DNA from: Climacium dendroides
Lineage: Eukaryota > Streptophyta > Bryopsida > Hypnales > Climaciaceae
DNA length: 64,000 nucleotides
NCBI GenBank assembly: GCA_950106755.1
Contig: OX467082.1
Span: 7,192,001 to 7,256,000, forward strand
Reading direction: 5' to 3'
Shown here: positions 51,101 to 61,709 of the stretch, one piece after another
Layout of the letters: each line of letters opens with the position of its first letter
Position numbering within the stretch: the first letter of the stretch is position 1
Translations under genes and position numbers: made by a program
The notes under the pieces: generated by a model
The model's input: the letters and a program-made list of their open reading frames with translations, nothing else
Told to the model about the DNA's origin: nothing
The model's database searches: none

Positions 51101-51380
51101 TGAAGTGTTCAATGCATCATGGCCCAAAAGAGTTTGTAGAGTATCTTAGAACCAACAAAATCTTAATTCATGATGCTCATCTTGTTCACCTAAAATAATC
51201 ATAATATTTTCTAACATGGAAGGCCTACAAAGTCAATTCTTACAATGAATTCACACTAAAAAGTTGGAAGTTCCTAATGAGCTTCCTATCATGTAAGACA
51301 TTCATTGTGGTTGAAATTTCATATTCTAAAAAAATTCTACAATGGGGTCATTCTCTAGGTGTTCACTATAGGCTGTTTTT
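50925..51380. repeat. Dispersed repeat, also at 4985-5370
   Basis: Second copy, interrupted by a long TA run at 51045-51097. Confidence 0.75.
51045..51097. repeat. (TA)n microsatellite
   Basis: Uninterrupted TA dinucleotides for about 52 bp, inside a dispersed repeat that lacks them in its other copy (4985-5370). Confidence 0.95.
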
Positions 51381-51604
51381 CCTTAGTTAACCCTTAAATT
51401 CCTCTTTCCTTTTTTGAATTTTTGTACATTTTAGCTTCTATCTCTGTACAAAAATATCAATTACTACAATTTTATGAAATCAGCCATGGAGGAAGGTTGT
51501 CTTTTCAGCATTCAAGTATTATATTGGAAGAATGAGAAGTTTGTTGGCCTAAACAATGCATGCAAGCCCTCCATTCATCATCCTAAATTTGGACATTGGA
51601 GAGC

Positions 51605-52341
51605 TTAACCCTTAAAGGTAAAAACTACGTTTTTGACAACATAGCGATTTGGACAAATCACTACAAACGGAATTTTTAGTTTTTTTTTGCTAAAATTTTC
51701 ATAGAATATATACCCAAGGAGTAGCTTTAAGGCCCAACAATTTTCATAACTTTTGATTACATGGTTAAAAATTTATTGTGCTATATGTCATTTTCATTGC
51801 CCGGTGAGCAGCTTAGGCTACTCAAAAAACTTCTTTTAAAATCACTTTTCAAAAAAATAAAAATTTGAAATTGGTTTTTCAGATTTATACATAAGTGGAA
51901 AGCTATTAATCATTTCATTTTGATTAATGAGATGAAAGTTATGAGGAGTTTTAGTTTGCACAGGTAGGTATGGAGTTTTGAAAACCATAACTACCTCCAA
52001 ACTAAAACTCTTCATAATTTTCATCTCATTAATCAAAATGAAATGATTAAAAGCTTCCCATGTATATATAAATCTAAAGAACCAATTTTTTTTTTTGAAA
52101 AGTGATTTTAAAAGAAGTTTTTTGAGTTGCCTAAACTGCCCGCCGAGTAATGAAAATGACATATAGTGCAATAAATTTTTAACCATGTAATCAAAAATTA
52201 TGAAATTGTCAAGTCTTGAAGCTATTCCTCAAGAAAATATTGTAAGAAATTTTCAGCAAAAATGAATAAAATTTTTGTTCATAATAAGCTGCCTAAAATT
52301 GCTATGTTGCCAAAAATGCAATTTAGTGCTTTAGGGGTTAA
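51605..52341. mobile_element. Long fold-back element with TTAACCC ends, copy 1
   Basis: The element begins TTAACCCTTAAAGG and ends TTTAGGGGTTAA. The two halves are inverted copies of about 360 bp each (for example AAGGAGTAGCTTTAAGGC left, matched by a reversed GAGGAATAGCTTCAAGAC, and TTGATTAATGAGATGAAA in both). The centre lies near 51965-52000 around GGTAGGTATGG. Open frames inside are products of the palindrome. TTAA stands at both borders. Confidence 0.85.
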
Positions 52342-54875
52342 CTCCAAAGCGTCAAACTAGATAGAAAGTGTCCTTGCAATTTTTGAAGTGTAGAAATTTT
52401 AGGGTTAGAGAAGTCAATCAAAAAACAACATGAGAACGTCTTATACATCTCAACAAGAGCTTTGCAATGCGAGCTTTGCAATAACTCTATGCTTTTTAGT
52501 GCAAATCTTAGTTTTGGGGCAATAAAAAACAATGTTTTGAGCCAGGCCACATCAACGATAGGGTTGACGTCATTGGGAACTTGAGCGAGTTATAAAGCGC
52601 AGGCACCCAGAGAAAGATCCTTGTTCAATGTTGTTGTAGAGGATGAGGTGGCTTCAGAGATAGGATTTTAGGCGCAAAGACGGCAAGGCAATTCAATACA
52701 CAATGAGAGAGAGATAAGTGCTTTGGATTCATCTTCAACAGAACTTGTGTACAAAGTAGTGGGGAGAGTGCGGATTGTAAAGAGAATGCAATTGGTATAG
52801 GGTTTAAGGGTGACTGAAGTATCATAAGAATTCATGATGCCTTCGTATTACACAAATCCACTGCAATTGTTTGCAAGGTTGCATCTCCTTTCTGCCACGA
52901 TGGTTGGCCGCAATGTCATGCCTAAACTTCTAATGAGAGATAGCCATCTAGAATCCGACTTTGATAGGACAAATAGTGGAGGTATTGTGAATCCAAAAAA
53001 GTTGCAATGTAATCAATATAAGAAGAAGGTTTGAGAAGGAGCTTAAACTATCTGTACACTTTGAATTGAAAGAGGAATTTGGAGACAAGATGAATTCTAT
53101 AAGAGTAGCGCTACCATGTGATTTGCCGAAGCACTTAGAAGGAAGCCCATGTAACTGACAAGTGGTTCTTGCAAAGTAAGTGTAGTAGTGCATTTAGCGG
53201 TAGAGGAAGAAGATTTTGAGTAATTTGGACATTAATCACTTGAGGCACCTCCTTGTTGTTGGCAAGAGTTGACCTTGGCCTTTGCACCCTACCAATCAAA
53301 ATTATAGATACTACTTTTGGGTTTAAGTGAGCCGTGTTCTTAGGTGGAAGGAGATAACTCCATTTTCGGGACACATTAACGACTTCATTTGCCGACTTGT
53401 GGCATGACGGTGTCGTCACAAATGAATATGAAGGGCATTGGGAGGGTAGCTGTGAAGTTGAGGCTGACATTGCACAACTTGTAGATACAATGCCATGTAA
53501 AGAAGAAAATCAAGGATGCGGCGAGAAAAAATGTAGCCAAATCGCAAGAGCAGCATGCAGTAGTGACAAAGGCGGACGTGGAGCTAGGACTGTAAATACA
53601 ACCAACATTAAAATGTGGGAACCCAACATTTTTGCTACCCCGGCCAAATCTAGTGGCAGGACAACCATCTCAACTAGACTGCAATTCACTTCTAGTAAGA
53701 GACAATGTTGGTACATAGTGTCTTCTAGTAATGACTCAAACAACTCTACTACTAGGACTAGAGGAATTACCAATCCTGTCCAGTGAAAAGACAAACCAAT
53801 AAACCAAGCTATGAGCAAATTCAACAACACTGACAAACTAGGGACAAGTATAAAAAGGTTGTGGTGGAAACAACAATCCTCCCCCACCTTGTAGTGAAGG
53901 TGGAGAAGATAGCCTGTGGAGGGGCTCAAGGCAAATTCAACCAAGTCGGACATGGACAGAAGAAGGAAAACAATAAGAGCAAAGGAAAATCAAAGGGTAG
54001 GAAGATGCCTGACATTTTTGTTGCATTGCCTAAATGGATTGCACTACATATTGGATTGGAGAATCGTGCATTGCCACCCACTTTGAAGCCCATATCAACT
54101 CACTAGGTTCAAAATTAATGGAAGTAACAGTACTGAGACCAAGTAGTACCAATCGACTTTAGCCATACAATTAGGGTGAGTCTCACTTAGTCCACTGGAC
54201 TACGAAGAAGTACCTTAGACATCTAGATGCAGTAGTGGCAAGAAAGGCAAAGGATTGCTTAGGACCAACAACTCGGTAAGGTGGTATACTTTGTGCGAAA
54301 GTAAGGACTACCTACACAATCAACAATATCTTTTGGGACTGGACAGTTTGAATGAATGGGAGCAAGTGACACCACAATTTGCGATGATGTTGGCAATAGT
54401 ACTTAGGCTTAGTTCGACAGCAAATGGAGGCCAAGCCATATGTGGAGAGATTGTTAGCTGCTTCATTCACGTAGTGACAAGAGAGGAGATGTTGTTTTTG
54501 TACTTTGGAATTGTCATCGGTGAATGAGAAATCCCAAAAAATATTTCTTGGTAGAAGGTGCAGATAGAGCAAGGCCATCAAAGCAAGCTGGGAAAAAAAA
54601 TCAGAGGTTACAACAGTCAACCCCGCAAGGTTTTGAAGGCATGCAACAATGCCTTCTTCCCCAATTTGAAGACATGATTGCCACTAATGAAGGGCTCACC
54701 CAATTTCTAGTTGCTAGAGATCTAAAGTTGCCTCCTCTTATAGTAGACAACAATTCACACATGCCATCATATTCATTGATCATTGGAGTAACATATCCTA
54801 AATATCTGCTACTGCTACTATTAAGTGAGAGTGACGAGTCATTGGAAGGAGGGGATAGTACATGAGGATCCAGAC
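52342..54875. other. Segment between two fold-back elements, degraded coding-like sequence
   Basis: Composition is less AT-rich than the flanks and there are medium open frames (53397-53786 plus strand, 129 codons; 53510-53953 minus, 147; 54524-54865 plus, 113). I recognise none of the products, and stops interrupt any longer reading. A Lys-rich stretch (KKENNKSKGKSKGRK, about 53950-54003) could be a basic domain remnant. It may be a decayed transposon body or a captured gene. Confidence 0.4.
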
Positions 54876-55592
54876 TGCAATTTTAGATAGTTCATTACAA
54901 ACAAAATTTTCATTCTTCTTTGCTAAAATTTTCACACAACATGTAACCAAGGAGTAGCTTCAAGGCTTGACAATTTTCATAGTTTTTGATTAAATAGTTA
55001 AAAAATTATTGGGAGATATGTCATTTTCATTGCTTGGCAAGCAACTTGGGCAACTCAATTTTTTTTTTAAAACTCAATTTTCAAAAAAATAGAAATTTGA
55101 AATTGGTTCTCTAGATTTATAAAAAAGTGGAAAGCTTTTAATAATTCCATTTTGATTAATGAGATGAAAGTTATGAGGAGTTTTAGTTTGCAGGTAGGTA
55201 TGGTTTTCAAAGATTCCATACCTACTTGCAAACTAAAATTCCTCATAACTTTCATCTCATTAATTAAAATGAAATTATTAAAAGCTTTCCATTTATATAT
55301 AAATCTAAAGAATCAATTTCAATTTTTTATTTTCTTAAAAAGTGATTTTAAAAGAAGTTTTTTGAATTGCCCAAGTTACCCTTTGAGCAATGAAAATGAC
55401 ATCTTGGCCAATAACTTTTTAACCATTTAGTCAAAAGTTATAAATTATCAAGCCTTACAGCTACTCCTTGGAAAAATGTTGTATGAAAATTTCAGCAAAA
55501 ATGAATTAAAATTTTGTTCATAGTGAGCTTAGGAGTGAGCTACCCAAAATCATTATGATGCCAAAAATGCAATTTAGTGCTTTAGGGGTTAA
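54876..55592. mobile_element. Long fold-back element, copy 2, left terminus lost
   Basis: Same family as 51605-52341. The right end TTTAGGGGTTAA is intact, while the left arm starts about 45 bp in, at GCAATTTTAGATAG. The arms meet near 55190-55225 (CAGGTAGGTATGG and its reverse CCATACCTACTTG). The open frames 55067-55255 and 55152-55430 are near-identical because they read the two arms. Confidence 0.85.
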
Positions 55593-58500
55593 GGATTAAT
55601 GTTTACTACACAAGTTGTTTCAATTAGTGGGACCTGCAATAATAATACTAACCCACAATGTCCTAGGAATTTTGTGAGTTAGTGAGGAGGACTACTAAAT
55701 CTCAACTAATATAGAAGCTCACAATGTGTTACAATTTGTACATAAAATTCATAATATGGTGGTGTGAACTATTTTCAAACTACAGAGTATTTCATATAGA
55801 TGGCTACTAGTTGCTACCTTTATATTCCCTCCATCCAAAAATGATCTTCCAATTGAACAAAAAGTTTAGGGTTAAGGCTAAAAATAATGTTATTTCTAAA
55901 GGTTTAAAGGAAGTTGTTTTCCATTCACTAAATCTTCAAGAACAAAGAATGATCATTTTTAGGCAATGGGAGATCATTTGGGGACAAAAATATTAAGGGA
56001 AACCAAAAGATCATTTTGGGATGGAAAGCTTGCATTTATTAGACCTTGACCATGGCCTAAAGAATAGACACCTACAATACAAGTCAATATGTTGAATTAA
56101 AAAAAGTGATTCTATAATACATAGAGTCCTAGTTGTATATCATACATTAAAAAAAATTCTATAAACTTTATAAAAAAAATCTAGCATGCAAGAGAGCATA
56201 CTAGTAACTTGCCATAATACATTAAAAAATTCATGCCAGAAACTTTTTCAAGCATGTTCTTTCTAAAGGAAGACATGGACCAATAAGTAAGTCCATACAT
56301 AAATTAAACCACCTTGTTGTAGCCACCAACTATTATGGTCACTCTAAAGTTCTAGGAATGGTCCCACAATGGCCATACAAGTAGCCTAAATTTTCTTTAT
56401 TGAGCAAATGAAGGGTACACTTGGGGTGTGACATTGCAACTTTTAGAGTGAGAAAATGAAGGCTTAGGAATACCTTGGTGGCCACAATAGGATTATATAC
56501 CTTTGAGTGTAAAATTATCAAAGAATATGATCATTTTTTTTTGTCTTGTAGCCATTTCAATTGAAATACTTTACTCATCTTAGGTAATTAAGATGGTCAT
56601 TACAAATACACTTTCTATTGTCTTTTGAAATGAATTTGTGACATTTACATATTGTAAAGCAAATCACTTCAAAAATCATTATAGTAGGTCATTTGACTCA
56701 TCTAAAATGGCCACAAGTACAAATCCATAGTATCAAAGCACAAAGATTTGCTATAGTGTTTAATACATAGTTCAATAATTGTGGTGCAACCCTAGGGGTG
56801 GATGATAAAACAAAGAATGTGATTTTAAAGAAATGTGGGTTGGCATATTGGCATATTACAACAACAAATGTGAGGCTCACAAAATAATATGAAGAATTAT
56901 TTACACTTACTATCATGACACAAGTCATTTTACCTAGGCTCATTTGTATGCCAAAATAAATTAAGATCTCCTATTTAGAAGCATTTCAAGTTTGTAGCCA
57001 CCATGTGAGGGAAACGAATTTCATAAAGAAGAATTTTGGTAAGTCAATTCCAAGGTGCATTAGTGAGTTTGGAAAGATGTCTTCAAAGGATTTAGAAAAA
57101 TGTCTTTCCAAATCCGCCTTTTCTAGTCCATAGAATATTACCATACAACAAGGCTTTGCTAGGCAAAATGAAGTCTAAACAATACTTCTATAGAGTAGCT
57201 TGACTCAAGAGTAACTATATGGAAATAAAAAGCTAGTGACAAAGGACCCTAGGGGGTGCACTACAAAGGAAGTTCATGGGTGAGGAGCGACCAAACCCTA
57301 ACTACCCATTTCTACTTTTCCTAATTACTTTCTAATAACTATAATTTCAACCTACAATTTTGAGCTTTGTTTAACAATGTCTATAGGTTTCTATTGCCAA
57401 AAATTTCAATCCTAAATAACATGTGATATATTGTCTGGAAAGGATTGAAAAATGAACTAAAATGACATGTTTTTCAAGTAAAATATTTATAGAGATCACA
57501 TGAAGATGACTATTGTATCAATATTCAACCAAAATAAACTTTTAGTAGAAAGCTATTTTATAGAATTTTTTTTCATTTTTCAAATTTTTTTTCTTATATA
57601 ATGTGAAAGTTATTTTTAGCTTTACAGTGTATATTTTTTCTTCTAAAATTTGTAACTAATTATTATTAATATAAAAAATATAAAAAATTTAAAATATAAA
57701 CTTTTAAAGTAGGAAAATCTATTAATATTTTTTTTGAAAAAAATTTTAGGATATAATATAGGGGGTCCAAAATTTGGTTGCTCCTCACCCATAAACTTCC
57801 TTTGTAGTGCACCTCCTAGGCAAAGGATGTTGGCCAAGTCACTTGACTTCTTCATAACTATGATGAGTGTGTATAAATGAGCATCTAGACACAAAATTTC
57901 ACTAAATATAGAATTTGGAGACAATTCATACTTTGAATGTTGCAACACTTTGATGGTGCTTACACAAATGCATTGCACTAGAAGATTTTTAAGGCTTTAG
58001 AAGATTGTGAGTTCCTAGAGTGTAGAGAATGTGGGAATAGAGCCACATGAGTAGTCTAACATGATCAAGAGATAGTCACGTCAAATAATAATATTTAATT
58101 GTATTTAAAAAAATATTTATTTGATTTTTTTAATTATTTAATAATCTCACAATGCTACAATGGTTCACAACAAAGGGACAACCCCAAAACAATCTTCCAA
58201 AGGCCTCAAGTCCCCTCTAATGGTTCAAGCTAAGCTCTATTTGTGTAAACATTCACAACAATGAAAAAGTACCAATAATTTTTTCACTCACAAGTGTATA
58301 AGGGTCCCATGCACATGACTCATATGCTAAATTCTATTTGCTTGCTATTAGTTTGGATTTTTCCCCTTAAAGCTTTGATGTCCTAATTTTGGATAATGAA
58401 TAAAGCAATTCCTAGACTTTTTAGAACACAAAACTTTTCATTCATCCAAACCAATGTTTGACTTTTAAAAATCATATTGTATTTTTTGTATGCCGAATTT

Positions 58501-58615
58501 GATAAAATTAATATAGATCTTTTCATTTTAGAATCTAAATCTAGGGTTGACATTCACCTCCCTTCATAGGGCTTAAATCTCTTAACCCTTAAATGATAGG
58601 CCAAGCCTCTTGGGC
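55593..58615. other. AT-rich intergenic DNA
   Basis: GAAGTTCATGGGTGAGGAGC (57269-57288) is echoed in reverse at 57780-57802 (CTCCTCACCCATAAACTTCC), with TGCACTACAAAGGAAGTT pairing too. This indicates an inverted-repeat element of roughly 570 bp (about 57246-57820) whose right end reads GTAGTGCACCTCCTAG. No gene seen elsewhere. Confidence 0.5.
57246..57820. mobile_element. Inverted-repeat element, about 575 bp
   Basis: The left end reads CCTAGGGGGTGCACTACAAA and the right end, reversed, reads CCTAGGAGGTGCACTACAAA; the match runs on through GGAAGTTyATGGGTGAGGAGC and CCAAA, about 45-50 bp in all. The interior is very AT-rich with no transposase. Confidence 0.75.
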
Positions 58616-58895
58616 TTCATCAAAAAATTCAGACCCTACGATTTGTCAACAGTTATTGTGGTTATTGTCGTTTCATGGGTTCACACGTTAATTACAATTT
58701 ATCGCATCATTACAATGCATTACTTTGCATTGTTATCACATCGTTACAATGCGTTACTTGCAACTACATCATAACAATGCAAAATAATGCATTGTAATGA
58801 TGCGATAAATTGTAATTAATGTGCAAACCCATGAAACAATGATAACCACATGATAATTGTTGATAAACCATAGGGTCTAAACTTTGTGATGTTCA
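58616..58895. mobile_element. Fold-back element (MITE), about 280 bp
   Basis: The left arm (58616-58750) and right arm (58765-58895) are inverted copies, sharing TTAATTACAATTTATCGCAT, CATTACAATGCATTA and TTTCATGGGTT. The central part has repeated ACAATGC words. No target duplication is obvious. Confidence 0.75.
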
Positions 58896-59039
58896 TTTAA
58901 GTGAATCTTTGATAGAATGTGGTTCCTTGATTTTTTGGAGTGTTTCAACCTATTGAACCTATTTTATATTGAATAAGGCTTGCCAAACATCACATTTAGG
59001 TTGCTAAATTCTTTTCGTTAGTTAGTTTTATATGCCTTG

Positions 59040-59710
59040 ACTACTCAAGGCATAATAATTCTTGTAATCTAGAATATAAAGTTGGTATTTAATTTAAATT
59101 GGTCTCATTTGAATAGCCACTAAGCTATATGTAATATATGTGTTCTATTGCAATAAACAAAAATTTAATATTGCCTACAACAACCATATCCAAAGATGTT
59201 GTAAGATACTTCAAATGCAGTTTTTAAAAAGAGAATAAATATCATATTAGGCCCAAAATAAAATGTTTTTATTTTTATTTTTTATAATTAATGTAATCTA
59301 CAATATATAGTTGACAATTAATGTAGCATGAACTCAATCTAGGTTGGTTGCAAATAGCTACTAGATTATATACAATATAGGTGTTCAATTGTAATAAGCA
59401 AAAATTTAATGTGTCTCATAACAATTGTGTTTAAAAGAGTCTATAAGCTATTTTGCAACTTTCAAAGCGGTACCAAATACAACTATATGTTTGAAAAAAT
59501 GAATGATTGAAGCATCTTAGAATTATTGCAATCCAAAATATATGATACATTTAATGTAGCACATTTCAATTTACATTGACTTCATAAAGAAGCCAAACAT
59601 ACTATATACAATGGAGATTCAATTGGAATTAGCAAAAAATTAATATGACCTAAGTAGGAGGTTCTAAAACACTTTGGACTCTAAAAGCAACCTTGTAAAT
59701 AAAAGTACTT
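59040..59710. repeat. Three diverged tandem units of about 230 bp
   Basis: Units start near 59063, 59291 and 59526 at TGTAATCTAGAATATA-like words and each contains AATAGCCACTAAGCTATATG- and CAATAAACAAAAATTTAAT-like blocks. Confidence 0.65.
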
Positions 59711-60269
59711 ATTAGATTCTTAAATGCATTTAAACATGTTGAATATTTTAGAATTCAAACAATTCTAAAGCTATATTATGTCATTTCAACTTCAAAAATT
59801 CATAATTAATTCCACAAAAGTCTAAAACATATGAAGCAAAGTGTGATTTGCACCTTCCAATTTTTTTTCAAGAATAATTTACTCAAAACACTTAAAGGTA
59901 TGCAAGTCCTCCCCAAACTAGATTAACCTTAAAAAGTCACTTTTAGCACTTCCAACCTTACAATGATAATATCAGAGGAGTTTGTAAGCAACTTTGCAAC
60001 TTTGAAAGTGAAAAAATACTACAAAACTTTAATAGATGTATAATTGTAGCTCCTTGTGATTACTGTGATACACTATATAATATTATTATAATATATATAA
60101 ATAATACATTTGATACAATTTTTTTTTTATTCACACTCAATCTCAAAAAAATGAAAGTATATTTGTCACCTTCAATGATAAGATTGGCATAGCTTGCTTT
60201 TCTTACTCACATTAAGGTAGAAAACTACATACTTCACCAACTTTTTTCTCCTCCCCTATCTACTAAGCA

Positions 60270-61393
60270 AAAGTGGATGAATGTCATCCGTCCACTATTC
60301 ATCCAAGTCGAGGAAGAGCTCCCGCAATGAAGAGTCAAGAGCGTCGTACCTTTGCTGAAACAATGGACGCTTCAGCGTCGTTTGCAGCAAAATTTTCGGA
60401 CTGGCGTTTGCAGTCCACTTTCACGAACATCGCAGCGACAAGACTGGCAACGCAAGCTGCTTCGCGCGGACCTAAAACCCTAAACCGTCATCACCGACAA
60501 GGTCAGCACTGCCCTTCGATTTCTCAATTTCTGGAGATGTTGTTTTGTTCGATATTCTAGGGTTTTGGACTTTTAGTCGGTGAAGTACATTACATTTAGA
60601 GATTGGTATCTCGAGTTATTGCATCAATTTCCGCTTCAAGTATCGTCTTAAGTTCGTCAGGATCAGAGAGATTGCCTAATCGTTCTGAGTGAATCGTCGT
60701 TTGGTGCATCTCAACAAGGTTTGAATCAAAGAGTCAAACCATCCCGATGCGTTGAATATTCGAGTGGAGAAGAGAAGTTCGCGTTTCTTGTAGTTGTTGT
60801 CGTCGCTTCTTTTAGTTTGCAAACTTGTCGGTTTTGATGAATTTCTGTGATCTTTGTTTTGCTGTCCCTCATCGTGCTGCTTTTTCAAGTCTGCTCTGTT
60901 CATTCTTTCTTAACTGAGAGCTTCGTAGCTCTGCCGGTGTTATTGGAAGCCATACGTATGAATTTTACCATGTTTGTTGCCGTAGCGGCGGCCTCTTCTG
61001 CTACTCTTGCGTGTTCTTCTGAAGTTTTTCGCTCACTATGAAATGGGATTTTGCGTAATCACACGTAGAAGCGACACTTGAAGTGTTGAACATAGTTGCT
61101 TCTATGAAAATAGTCAGATTCATTGTGAATATTCTTTTAGCAAATCAAAGAGGATTTCAACGCACTGGAGAATGCATTATTTGGATACCATATGCGAAGG
61201 TTATAAGGTTCGAAGTTTTGTTGAAGATGAACGAAACCCGACAAAGTTTTGATGTGGAGGTGGTTGTATATTCTCAAAATTAACGTGTTCTCATTTTACA
61301 AGATTTTGGAATGGCGTGTTTAGGTTGGTGTTGTAATTAGGTACCTTACCCTGAGGGAGATTTTTTCTTCCAAGTCATTGTTATCAATTGTAT
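60270..61393 (+). promoter_or_regulatory. Upstream region / possible leader exon of CCMA with a telo-box
   Basis: Composition shifts from AT-rich repeats to balanced sequence at about 60270. AAACCCTAA at 60475-60483 is a plant telo-box, an element common near transcription starts of housekeeping genes. An open frame of 95 codons (60273-60560) and two shorter ones (60847-61041, 61083-61283) resemble no protein I know. I infer promoter and leader, possibly with an intron, but a separate small gene is possible. Confidence 0.4.
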
Positions 61394-61709
61394 GACCAGT
61401 GATGCGTAGTCTGTGGAAATTGATACCATTCCAAGTGATTTGGGATTTTTGAAGAGATTGCCAGATGTTGTGATATGAGGGGCGTAGGGATAAGAATTTT
61501 GATTGTGGTAAGGAGTGATACGTTGTCTATGACAATTGTTGCCATTCAATTGAATTTTAGGGTTTGAAGAGATTACCAGATGTTGGGTCCTGCACGGTTT
61601 AGCGTTTAAGATTTTGATTGTGCAATGAGTGATTTGTCGTCTGTGAAAACTGATGCCATTCAAATGAATTTTTTAGGGTTGAAGTGATTGGCAGAGTTTG
61701 GGGCCTGCG
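61394..61709 (+). repeat. Three tandem ~115-bp units ending at the CCMA start codon
   Basis: Units 61394-61507, 61508-61622 and 61623-61709 repeat in order: AGTGAT, a GTC-TGTGAAAAyTGATGCCATTC-like block, GTTTGAAGAGATT, CCAGATGTTG and TTTTGATTGTG (absent from the shortened third unit). The third unit runs straight into the GGCCTGCGATGG that carries the ATG. It is therefore probably 5' leader or proximal promoter built by local duplication. Confidence 0.8.

Noticed and set aside
51842..52186. 114-codon minus-strand open frame
   Set aside because: It lies wholly inside a palindromic fold-back element; the reading is a by-product of the inverted arms.
53510..53953. 147-codon minus-strand hydrophobic frame
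   Set aside because: It is antisense to an equally long plus-strand frame, has no recognisable domain and is rich in Leu from reversed Gln/Lys codons.
55067..55430. Two similar open frames on opposite strands
   Set aside because: They read the two arms of the second fold-back element and resemble each other only for that reason.
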